From positions 496,001 to 560,000 of the forward strand of contig VTFK01000264.1 in assembly GCA_009617715.1 (NCBI GenBank): DNA of 64,000 nt. The letters run 5' to 3'. Positions 34,992 to 46,559 of the stretch are shown here, in pieces; position 1 is the stretch's first letter, and each line of letters begins with the position of its first letter. This stretch comes from Plectrocnemia conspersa. Taxonomy: Eukaryota > Arthropoda > Insecta > Trichoptera > Polycentropodidae. The notes beneath the pieces are model-generated. The model saw only the letters and a program-made list of their open reading frames with translations. It ran no database searches and was not told where the DNA came from. A program made the translations under genes and the position numbers.

Positions 34992-35031
34992 CTAGCTTCG
35001 GTACCTCACTATCATGAGGTACCGAAGCTAG
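34992..35031. repeat. Perfect 17-bp inverted repeat (hairpin) with a 6-nt loop
   Basis: CTAGCTTCGGTACCTCA at 34,992-35,008 is followed by CTATCA and then the exact reverse complement at 35,015-35,031. The hairpin is GC-richer than the surrounding DNA. It could be the end of a small mobile element, a stem-loop RNA or a recombination product. No pairing partner was found nearby. Confidence 0.7.
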
Positions 35032-35375
35032 CGGGTGTGCGAATACCGTACCCTCAACTTTTTTGTTTTTAAATATTATTTTTGCTTCGTTCTGATTTAT
35101 AAAAATATATTTTTAAATTTAATAGTTCAAATTAGAAATTATTATTTAAGATTTTCAATGATAGTCAAAATGGTTCAATCTATAAAACACTACTTTACCT
35201 TTTCAATTCATTTGAAAATAGAATTACAACTTGGCTAAATATTTTTAGAAGAAAACATTTTATATTATTTAACGTTAGATTTAAAACTTAGATATTAAAT
35301 GATGAATCCTAATATTGTATATCATTTATGAATAGGTTTAAGACATAGCTAGATAATAATAAATTAAACATTGTA

Positions 35376-35750
35376 CAGTAAAATCTCAATATAGCGAAGT
35401 TCACGGAACCAATAAAAAATTTCGGTATACTGAAAATTCATTATATTGAATGTAAGGAAGATGATATATTTTAATTTTATTTTTAATTACTATATTACTA
35501 CAGCATCAAAATTACTTCTTATTAGGTTGACAGATCGTTTTTTGTCTATTTTTAAGGATACTGTATGAAACGCAATAAAATTTGTCAAAAAAATATTTTG
35601 TAAAAAAAGTTTAAGGGTCAGCGAAACACGTGTAATGTCGCTTTTGAACACTTCTGACACACGCCAAGTCAAGGACGAACTGAATTCGGAGAAATATTGT
35701 GTCAAGTTGCAACGTCATTCTTAAATTCGTTATACTGAGTAACTCAAATA
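35376..35750. mobile_element. Pogo/Tigger-type terminal repeat fragment
   Basis: After a TA at 35,374-35,375 the sequence CAGTAAAATCTCAATATAGC begins, followed by AGTTCACGGAACCAATAAAA and imperfect TTCGGTATACTGAA / TTCATTATATTGAA repeats. This is the usual layout of pogo/Tigger ends (CAGTA...TATAACG repeats). A related word, AAATTCGTTATACTGAGTAA, occurs near 35,724. The far TIR is not clear and the 71-codon minus-strand frame between them is not recognised. Confidence 0.45.
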
Positions 35751-38700
35751 ATGAGCTATTTCTCCTACGGAGAGTGCTAGTATTTCCCAAGTTTCTTTAA
35801 TTATATTAACATCTAATTCGTCAGTATTGGTTCCTTTTTTTAATTTACAAAATATGTTGTTAATTTCTTCTTAAGATTTTAAATTGTACAATCAATATTT
35901 TTTTACATTATTGTATTGTTTTGTAGTATTGCAATCATAATCTCTTTTATACTTTCAATGTAGTATGTATTCATTTTTCTGCTATTATATAAGGATCTTG
36001 TTATACATTTCCATCAATCTCCATATTTATTATGTCGTTTTTCTGAATCGGATTAATTATTTTTTTATTGTTTTCCACGTCTTATTTGCATAATTTTTTA
36101 TTTCATCTATCGACTTTTCGTTCCATTTTTTTAAGCTATTCTCAGTGCTTTCACTGCCATATTTCTACATTGTTGCTATGTTTTCAATTTTTAATTTAAG
36201 ACTTTATATTCTACTCGTTTTGTTTTTATTATTTGAAAAATTTTGTTAAATAAATTTATATTGGCTTTTTATTTTACTATCTACAATATTCTTATATAAT
36301 TGTTCCATATCATATTAACATTCATTATATAGACATTCCAGTCACATTTTTTTATTCTAATTTTAATATGATGTTTTTTTTAATTATATCATTATTATTT
36401 ATATTATGTTTCTTTTTATATAAATATATACAATAAAATGCTCAGTAATTTTTGGAGTTGAAATCAATCAAGTTCTAGTCTCCAATTAAAACTATTTTCT
36501 ATTTTATGAATATTTATATATTTTAATTATTTATTTATTGAGTTATGCTAACGTACGTGTAAATATTTCTAAAGGACCATTTTACTGTCGTTGAACAAGC
36601 AAAGCATATGTATAAAATAAAAGAGTGTTTTTTTTTTCGTTTTTTTGATGCTATGGACCTTTTTGGAAATTTGGTAACAACAATGTATTTTACGGCGTAC
36701 AAATCTCGAACTTTTAATTGCTGTATATGACAAAATAAATAGTATTTACAGAATATTTATATAGAGATTCGCGAGTATTAATATTATTTAAATCTCGGGA
36801 TTCATCGCAATATTTATATAATACATATGTATACATATATTTTTACTCTAGAAGTGTAATATTTCTCTGAATACAATCGTAGCTTCACATAATTATCACA
36901 AACATCAAACCACGAATGTAGTGGAATTAATAAAAGGGCTTAAAAGCGTATTAATTTAACATGTGAATACGACTTTTGCTCTAGTATATGATTGAAATTA
37001 TTGTCGGCTTACAACGAATCATAGTTAGAGAGTTTGTTAGAGAGTTTGCTTTTATGAAAACGCGGATAAAATATAATTATCGATGTGTACACATATTGGT
37101 AGAACATAAAACATATTTATTTATTTAATCAAAGAAAGACATTTAAAATAATGTTTTTTATACTTTAGTATTGTATAAAAATCGATTTATAATAACTAAG
37201 CTGAATAGCAAACGTGTCTATAGATCTATGTAAAAAAATATGAAAATAAATAATGTTTATGTTAAATATACTTTTAATACAACAATCACGTGATTTTCAC
37301 CTTAATAACACAAACACCGCTGAAGCTGTACAACGTCTACACAATATTGAGACACAAAGAGCTTTTACCACCTAATATATAGAACCCCGCTAGCAAAAAT
37401 CTCCTAGTTTGATATAAATAAAATTAAAATATTATGTAGTACTTTAAGATTGATATTTTTCAAGTCAATTAATAAATCCGCGGTAGATAAAAAAGCAATT
37501 AACGAAGTTTTCTCATCGGAAAATTTTATCATTTACTTTTATATAATAAAAAGACTTTTGGAATTTAGTTTATTTTTATTAAGTAACGTCTTGATAAAAC
37601 TTTTTCCAGATAATTGCTTTAACTAATTATTCACAATCTTTAAATTGTGTCTATTATTCAATTCAATTAAATGTCTCTTAGATTATAAAACCTATTGTAA
37701 TAATTTCACTTTTCACAGATAATAGTTAAGATAATATTATCACATTTATAGGAATCTAAAAGATGTTAAATATTAAATGGACCATCTGTTTTTGTCATAC
37801 TTAATAGACATTTTAATCAATTTCAATGAGAAGAAAAGCTCAAATCTTTTAAAGCTATATGATGTGGTACGACTGATTAATACATACAGTATTTAAATAA
37901 TAAAACTTTGACTATATTTTTCACTTAATTTTTTAATACGTTTTTCGCTAAATTATAACTGGAGTATATGTCATTAACAGTTTTTATAAAAGTTTTTTAA
38001 AGATATAGAATCTAAGCAATAAAAAAACGAGGACGATTTTTAACACGAGGAGAGTTTGTTATTTTATATATAAATTTACAAACGCTCTGCCCTGGAAAAT
38101 GCTGAAATGACTTCGTTGATCAAAAAGTATGTGAAATAATAAATTAGGCATTTTCCTTTTAACGCCCTCACTGATCTGTAATTCGCATAGCATTCAAAAA
38201 AGCTTACCGAGTATGAAAATAATTATTAATTAATTAAAATAATTATTATTAACCAATAATTATTTTTAATTAAATTATATTTTACAGGCAATCAATTTAT
38301 TTTTTTCACAAATTGGTTTAATAAATTAATATCAGTAGAATCCGAGAGAAAAATTACAAATATATTAGAATATTCAAATTTATTATCAGTACAATAGAAC
38401 AAAACTTTGATTTAAATGACTTGCTGCTATTGCGGCTTTTAGACTGTTTTAGAATAATCCTCAAAAACGAATTATCTAATAAAATGAATGAAAAATACTT
38501 TACATGAACTGTTTAAAATAATTTATTGAAAGTTGATTTAAATGTATTGCGGCTCTAAGACCATTTTTACTAATTTTGAAAAATAAATAAGTGATTCTAA
38601 CGAATCAAAAATAACTGACATTACAAATACAAAATACTCTTGATGTTAAAACTTAAATTTCAATAGCTTCAGGTCGTCGATAAAGTAAGTTAGACATTTA

Positions 38701-39400
38701 TTTATTTTGTGAAAGGTTTTAAATATTTTTTATTATTATAATTTATTAGTTAAACATTTAGCATTTTGTTATGAACTCAAGTTCCTAATAAATAATATGT
38801 TAACTAACAAATAATATATGTTTTTTATGATTTTCGAGAAGCTATATAAAAAAATAGATTTAGAAAAAATCGTTTATCCTGATTGACAAATCACAGTTTA
38901 ACGAGTGCGTTCAATATCTAAATCGTAACAATATATCATATGTATATTCTATAGGAAATATGTTCTTTGAAGGCTTATGAATGGTGATATCAAATAATCA
39001 ATTTTTCATATATCAAACCAGGTCATATTTAGATAGGATCGATAATCAGTTCAAGTGATCGCTTACGCTCAGCCAAAGATCACTTCCGAAGCGGTTCAAA
39101 GGAAAGAGAGTGAGAGGAAATTCTTTAATAAAATAATTAATTTTTAAGATATTTCGCTATTGTCTCAAAGCAACCGATGAATAGAATTCACGCAACGAAT
39201 ATCTTTTTATCCGGTTTGAGTTTATTTTTTATTCATCAGCCCGCACCCTTAACGCATTATGCCCATTAAGAAATTGTTTTGTAATACAGTGAGGCGTTAA
39301 AAAGCTTTCATACTACTAAATCTCAATATTGCTGTATTTTAAATCATATTTTTATGCAACTGGGATTAAGATTGAAACGTTTTAATATATAATATAAATA
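35751..39400. other. AT-rich DNA, nothing recognised
   Basis: Long runs of A and T with stops in all frames. No inverted-repeat elements, RNA genes or transposase motifs were noticed. Confidence 0.5.
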
Positions 39401-39418
39401 AGCTAATATCTTTATTAT

Positions 39419-41228
39419 GGCGGCCGATCAAATGAGCGCTGCATTATAATCGCTGCGTCATAAGAGCGCTGTAACAAAATTGCGTACGTCAAACGCGCAG
39501 TCAGTCATATGGACGCTTGAAAAAAGAGAGCACGTCATAAAAGCGCAAAAATACTTGGAGTAAATCAAGTAATGAATATTTTAGAAATTAGGTATACAAA
39601 ATATAAGTAAATTGTGAGAAATTAACAAAGAATAAAAATTCACGAGGTATAGGCGGTAAAATTACTATTTTATGTGCCAGAGCGTAATGACGATTAAAAT
39701 GATTAACCAATGCAAATATTATTATTTATTAATTATTACGTATATACGAAAGTATGTCTCACCTCCCCATCCCCATACATACGTTATACATATATTTTTT
39801 ACTAAAATGAATTTTACTGATTTTGAATTTATCATTAGATTTGTTCTGTATTGTCTCATTTAATTAAATATCTTGAATTTAGCTATTCCGAAAAAGGAAT
39901 GATGGCACAGAACAAAAATTGAATAAAAACCATGAACCAATTAAAAATAACCCACTCTTAGATATTTTGTCTATCGATTATTCCAGGTATGGAATCACAT
40001 ATTTATAATCATTGTAAAATGTCATTTATTAGATAACATCCAAGAAACTACACATTTATAAGCTGTCCGCTGGCTGATATATAAGCGTTCCCACTGCGAC
40101 AGCGCCGATTTGATCGACATTAACTTTCAATCCTCATACGTACTAAGGATATATTACACGTTCACGTTTAAAACATACTTGCTTTATTTGCAATTCTTAA
40201 AATCTAACGTATATGTGCATTAAATCGGAAGCAATGATAATGTTTATGTAATATGAAAGGAAAAACTCACTTTTCGGGTTCGGAGCCCGGCGACGGTAAT
40301 TCAAAATTTGAAGATTTCATTACGAAGATTGTTTTACGATTGTTTATCTAATTTAATCATTGTATTCTTCTTATCCTAAGCACATAATGTATTTATTTAA
40401 TTTTCATAGTTATAACACACCTAGTTAATTTGCAATGCGATTATTTATAAAAGGAAAAACTAACTTTTCGGCCTCGGAGCCCATCACAGGGAATTCAAAA
40501 TTTGAAGATTTCATTACGATGATTGTTTTATGATTGTTTATCTAATTTAATCAATGTATTCTTCTTATCCTCAACACATTATGGATATATTTAATTTTCA
40601 TAGTTATAACACACCTAATTAATTTGCAATTTGATTATTTATATTCAGACAAATGACGAATTATTGAAAATTATTGTCGCGTAGCAAAATTTTGTTATTA
40701 AATATAATAATTATTTAAGACTGTTGTCATGGTACTGTCGGCCATCTTGTTTTATATTTGAATGCTTATTTTTCATTGGTCGAAACAACAGAACGCATTA
40801 CCGGTGCCTCGAAAAGCAACGAAGCAAATTAAATTTTTATTTTATTATTAATTTTAAATATATTTCATTTGTTTACATGTATTATTTAATATACACCGTT
40901 CATACAAAGCGATACGATTTATAGAGTAGAGAATTGAACGGAGATGTTTCACTTAAAGTTATTCGCGTCCGAAAGCGACGGCTTAGAACAATTATATATA
41001 TATAAGATTTTGTATACCTAATTCCTAAAATATTCATTACTTCATTTTCTCCAAGCGCGGTCTTATGACGCGCTCTCTTTTGACAAGCGCTCTTATGACT
41101 GTCTGCGCATTTGACGTACGCTATTTTGTTTAAGCGTTACTTTGGTAAACGCTCTTATGACACAGCGCTTATAATGCAGCGCTCTTTTGACGCACGCCCA
41201 TTTATCCGCGCTCATTTGTGACGTTGCC
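39419..41228. mobile_element. Long-TIR (foldback, MULE-like) element with GAGCGC motifs, copy 2
   Basis: Left arm 39,419-39,850 and right arm about 40,990-41,228 match copy 1 at 26.2-27.4 kb. The ends are GGCGGCCGATCAAATGAGCG and the complement of GGCAACGTCACAAATGAGCG. Flanking 9-mers CTTTATTAT (39,410-39,418) and CTTTTTTAT (41,229-41,237) agree at 8 of 9 positions, consistent with an aged target duplication. The interior (40,130-40,925) is homologous to 23,220-23,790 and holds a tandem duplication of about 190 bp (see separate entry). No transposase is visible. Confidence 0.8.
40255..40640. repeat. Tandem duplication of about 190 bp inside element copy 2
   Basis: AAAGGAAAAACTCACTTTTCGG starts near 40,257 and AAAGGAAAAACTAACTTTTCGG near 40,449. 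Each is followed by a GGAGCCC word, CAAAATTTGAAGATTTCATT, GATTGTTTATCTAATTTAAT and AACACACCTA. The homologous locus at 23.3 kb has only one copy, so the duplication is specific to this element. Confidence 0.75.
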
Positions 41229-42379
41229 CTTTTTTATGTATTGTACATATAAAGGTAAAAGTAGTTCAAAGACTTATTTTTATTAAAATGTTTTTTTAAC
41301 CCATATTGCTTAAAAAGTAAACTATGAAACACATAAATAGATATGCTACTTAATAAAATTAAGACATGTTCTTAAATGTAGTAAAAGGCAATCTGCAATT
41401 AAAATGCTTCGGATCTATAGTTTCTGATTATCCCATTGTTTTAATATATTAAATACTTGTTTTTTTTTTTTAATAAAATGCTTGTAGTTTAAATAAACTA
41501 TTTTATAATTAATTTAGGTATTTTGTAGTTAAATATTGAACTAACAGTTTTTAATGAATTTAATTTAACTATGGTTTTGTTATACGATGGTGGAATCGAA
41601 TTCTTGTTAAGCTTTAATAAAAAGCACAATATGTTAAATGCAATTGGTCAAAGCTCTGCAAATTACTGAATATTATATACGGTCGGTTAGCAAAGTTTGT
41701 GACTGTCTTCACTTGGCAATTGTCTGAAGTTTGAAACAATTACAAAAGTAACTATTCATTCGAACGTGCTGTGACCCAGATACCGACCAAAAGCACATGT
41801 ATATGTTATGGCTAAAAATATTTATCTCAAAGCTCAAATTAGAGGGAATAAATAGCTAGACAGGTTAAGTTCGTTACCTTTAACAGTTTAAAATAATTAT
41901 TGCCGACTTAAATTCACGTCGAGCGTTAAAATTTATTCAATTCCTATATGCCTTATCATATAATCGATTTCTGTGGCTCGTTTATTCGATATAAGAGTCG
42001 AGGCTATTTTCAGTTGCACAAACACATTTTTAATTTATGACTTTAAGTGCAAATTGGCTATTTTAACTTTAATAAATAACTTGATTGGAACACAATGATT
42101 ACATAGTAATTGTTTAACTTCATAGATTAACGAAATAAATGTATTTTTTGTAATGAATCAAAAATATATTTTTCTTCTAAAGATATAAACATTTCCATCC
42201 CCTTGGTTAATTTTAAAATTCCATTAGACTGCATTTTTTCCATCTAGGTAGTGTTGCATCGATTGAAATAAACAATAGTCAGAAGAAGTAAGGCCAGAGA
42301 ATAAGGTGGATGATATAAAACTTTCCAGCCAAGTTTCTTGATTTCTCGAGTCAATTAATTTTTTTACTTTGATATTATA

Positions 42380-42935
42380 TTTAAAAAAAAATTATTTACA
42401 TGTTTTTTTCGCGTTCATCTTTTTTTTTGAACGAGTCTATATATTTCGCCAAAATTGTCCCAGCATTATCATGAGTTTCCACATTTTTTTTAGTACACTT
42501 TTTTTTACATCGCGCAGGGAAGAATTTTTATTCGCACTTTTTTTTTTATTTGTTTTAATGTTAAAAACACGTTAGTTTGAATATTGTTACCCTCACTGCA
42601 CTGCGGATAGGAGCATACTGAAAATTTTTTTATCGATGTTTGTCGTATTGTTACAATTGTTCGATAGTTGAAAATGTTATTTTTTACGCGATATTATATT
42701 TAAAAAAAATATTTACGTGTTTTTTTTTCGCGTTCATCTTTTTTTTTGTTTTGAATGAGTCTCTATATTTTGCTAAGATTGTCTCAACATCATCAGGAGT
42801 TTTCACATTTTTTTTAGTACACTTTTTTTAAGTGCGAATAAAAAAATCATTCCCTGCGCGATGTAAAAAAAGTGTACCCAAAAAATGTGGACACTCCTGA
42901 TGATGCTGGGACAATTTGGCGAAATAATATATGAC
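42380..42935. repeat. Direct plus inverted repeat composite
   Basis: TCGCGTTCATCTTTTTTTTTG near 42,408 and near 42,730 begin two similar blocks of about 150 bp; each ends in CACATTTTTTTTAGTACAC. From about 42,832 the sequence AAGTGCGAATAAAAAAAT...CCCTGCGCGATGTAAAAAAAGTGTAC runs as the inverted complement of 42,505-42,540, followed by GATGCTGGGACAATTTGGCG, which mirrors 42,447-42,470. It looks like a rearranged foldback or MITE family. Open frames in it (42,369-42,575 and 42,640-42,831) are T-run artefacts. Confidence 0.55.
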
Positions 42936-43313
42936 ATATATAATATGTATAATCGTTTCGTGTGATATTGCTCTTATATTTATTATAAAATTAACAACAT
43001 GTTACAGTTTTTAATTTGAATCATAATAAAATGTACATAACAAAGCCTTTTCATACATTAATGTAATTTCATGTGAAGATTGACGAACGAACAATAACTG
43101 CTTATAAGTGTACACAAACAAATTTGGCTTTGTTCAATCTCAATTATCTCTATAGATCTGCGTTTATACCATACTTACACCAAAAAGTGTCATTTCACAT
43201 GATTTTGCTTGTCGGATAAGTACATTTATATGTTTATGTTTTGCTATGTTTTATAATCGGAAAAACTTAATATTATAATAGCTACAAAGTGTGTTCATGT
43301 AAATAAGAATTTG

Positions 43314-43318
<5 letters not shown>

Positions 43319-43410
<92 letters not shown>
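43319..43410. repeat. (TA)n microsatellite
   Basis: An uninterrupted TA dinucleotide repeat of about 90 bp, with a short imperfect tail reading ACATAATATATTTATATAA. Confidence 0.97.
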
Positions 43411-43412
<2 letters not shown>

Positions 43413-44659
43413 ATATATTTATATAACATATTTATTTTGAAAAACATTTAATACTAATATATTTATATAAAACAATATCATACATACTGGAAAATCATAC
43501 TAAAATAAAGCTCGATCTGGAAAACTACAATTTCCATATTTTTCTGTTTTTCATAAATAAAGTTCTCTTCAATTTTTAACTTATAACAAAATGTAATGTT
43601 TTGGGGCTACATTTTTTTAATTAAAATTCTTTCATAAAATATCTATTCTTCGTCGCACGTTACTATTGATCGAGCAGGGGAATGTTACCATTAAAGTATG
43701 TGTAAAAGAAGTGAAAAACCAACTTTTTTGCGATATGTTCAATTTTTTTTAGTTCATGCCTTACTCAGTTGCCAGTATTTTTTATTTACCTAATTAATTT
43801 AAGTGGTCCATAATTATTGGGTTACTGAAAATTGTCCTAATTGTTGTGCATGCTTTTCATTTAACATTTGCCTTCTATAAAAAAATAAGTATCATGCCAA
43901 TCACTATAATTTTCAGATTAAAAATAAATAATATAATCATGAAAATAGATTATTATGAGACTTATATCAAGTGATGAAATTTAATTAAATATTACTGGCA
44001 TTAACTATTCCATTCAATGTGATTCTTTAAAATAATAAAAAATAAAATAATTTGCTTTTTTTTTATATTTGTTTAATAATTAATAAAAATTTGAAATCAC
44101 TTTTATTAATTTATAATAATAATAATATAAATTACGATTATCAAACATCGTAAATTTTTTATTAAAATTAGTCCGACAAATACGTAATTAGTCATAGTGC
44201 TGGCACAGTACATGATACATGATCATGATTGGCAAATGGAAACATAGTTTAATTATCATAGGCAGCATACAAAAGACCGATAGACAAAAGGCTGAGATAG
44301 ACGGCCGGATTAGACAATAGGTAGACAGATATTCTATTAAGAAAATAGTTGACAGCTAGATTCTAATACAGCAGGTTTGCCTAAAATACGCCTAAAATTC
44401 AGTATCAAGTATTATTAAAATATTGTTTAAACATAGTTTCGGGAATAAGATTAGTTCAGATATTTTTTTTTTAAGATTAATAGCTAATTAGACTGGTAAT
44501 AATATACCCTTGCTTGGTGCACAGAATTATTTTCTAAGCTCAAAGTCATTTAAAATTAAGGGGTGAAGCAATACATACCTTTTAAATAAATAGAAACAGA
44601 AAGCAGAAACTTTGAAAAGACCAAACTAGAGTTCAAGTTAAACACATCTTGCCTCATAG

Positions 44660-44835
44660 CAGGATTTCTCAAGCTTTTTCCGCGATGGAACACTTCGTAA
44701 ATCCCAAAATTTTAACAAAACACCTTGTTTATTTTGTATGGCAGAATAAACAATATATAAATAAATTTGGAATAATTAAGAAAACATTATTTATTATTTT
44801 TTTATTTAAAATATTACACATTAAATATAGGTGAA
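44660..44835 (+). mobile_element. hAT-type terminal fragment
   Basis: CAGGATTTCTCAAGCTTTTTC followed by CGATGGAACACTTCGTAAAT and CCAAAATTTTAACAAAACAC is the form of a common hAT end (CAGRGTTTCTCAAAC...GGAACAC). Only the left end is visible; no second end or transposase frame was found, so this is probably a truncated copy or solo end. Confidence 0.5.
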
Positions 44836-45324
44836 TGAAGTACTTAACGACGTTTTTAGATAAACGATATCTTTCATATGTGGATTAATGAGTATTTCTC
44901 CAATTATACGAGCTTTACCACTAAGTGCAATGCGATAACTGTTGCATTTTCATATTCAGTCTTAGTTTGTTTTTTAATATTAAATTTTGAAGAGACTAAA
45001 GTTTGAATATAATATTAATCAGTCAAATTTACTACGTCTTTATTTTGGAAAAGATCCTGTATTTAAACTAAATATATTAATAGTTTTTGAATAAAATTTA
45101 AATTCTATAAAAAAAGCTATTTTTTTTAAATGTTATTTTTACGCAAATTTAAAAAAAGGGTCTTTCTGTAAAAAGAGTAAATCAGAATTTTTGTGAATAC
45201 TCTAAAACATCTTCAAGTCATCAGAATATAATAAATATTAAAGAGTTAATAATAGTCGCATGCATGTCATTAATAAGAAGCAAAAAGACCAGAGGACCGA
45301 CATTTCCCATAGCTCACGGTTCTA

Positions 45325-46105
45325 GGACACTAACCCCCCGGACAATAACCCCCCATGCAAATAAACCCCTGTTAATTAACTCCCCGTGCAAATAAACCCC
45401 CTGACAATTAGCCCCCACCACGTATAAAGATTACAGATATTACTTAACACGTTTTGTGACGCTCTATTATATTATACTTAAAAAAACATATAATTTGTAT
45501 TATCCCTTTGGACGCGATAATCGAAAATAATATTTAATCGTTTTTTTTTTAATTTTGCTTTGATACTGTGTTTATATGTTCTGATTTTTTAATTTTTATT
45601 TATTTCAAATGATATTTTATGTTTATTCACGAAAACAAGTTTTTTCTTGAAAAGATAAAAAAAATAATTGGGTGACTTTAGTCGATTTCCACGTTGAATG
45701 GGTTATACATATGTATCTAGCCTAAAGAGAGCCAAATAATATTTTTTTAATTGTTTTTAAAAGCCACAATCTTTCTTTGTAGCGTAAACTACAATTTATA
45801 TATATAATTAATTATTCTCTCTCTCTCTTTTTCGTAAATATGTTAGTTTTATTGGAATTTTACATATTTTTTATTTTTCTGAGTCAATTAAATTAGTATT
45901 GATACTGCTCATTCGTATTAAACAATATTTTATTTAAATAATGATTATTTATTAAAAATAGTATCAACTTATATAAAATACTAATCTTTATACGTGGCGG
46001 GGGTTATTGGCACAGGGGTTAATTGTCGGGGGGGGGCTATTTGCATGGGGGGTTATTTGTACGGGGGGTTAATGTCCGGGGGTATACGTCCAGGGGGTAT
46101 TTGTT
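45325..46105. mobile_element. Foldback element with iterated CCCCC/AATAA arms
   Basis: The left arm (about 45,325-45,434) is a run of units of about 17 nt such as GGACAATAACCCCCC, ATGCAAATAAACCCC and GACAATTAGCCCCC, ending ACCACGTATAAAGATTA. The right arm (about 45,982-46,105) is its inverted complement, starting TAATCTTTATACGTGGCGGG and holding CATGGGGGGTTATTTGTACG. About 550 bp of AT-rich DNA separate them. The G-rich strand has several runs of five to nine G, so quadruplex formation is plausible. No coding capacity is visible. A clean target duplication was not found. Confidence 0.7.
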
Positions 46106-46559
46106 CTGATACCTAGTTCACATATTGACGGCGGCGATTAACAAATTAAGAAAAAAAGCTAAAATTCGAAAAAGTAGCTTCTTCGAACTTTATAAAATGC
46201 TTTTGAAAGTCTATATATATTATATCATATCAAGCTAGATCTTAGAATCGAAAATTTTTATTAAGATGTTAGTAAATGTGAAAACCAGTACTATTCAATT
46301 TCAATTTTGAAATTAATTTTATTAAAAACAAATTATTTGGTATCAAATTTGAGATTTTATTTAAAAATTTACTACTAAAAGTAAAAGTATTTATTGACAT
46401 GTAATTCTCCAGTAATAAAAATTTATTTTGATTAACCAAATTATTTATCCATATTTTTATAAACAAAATTTTCTAAGACATGTAGTTTGAATGAAATAGC
46501 TATGAAACGGAATCTACTTGATAAGTAATCAAGTTTTCTTAAGAGTTTAACCATTATTA

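Noticed and set aside
34980..35060. Helitron 3' end
   Set aside because: The hairpin is present, but the expected CTRR terminus followed by T at the right distance is not evident and no 5' TC end was found.
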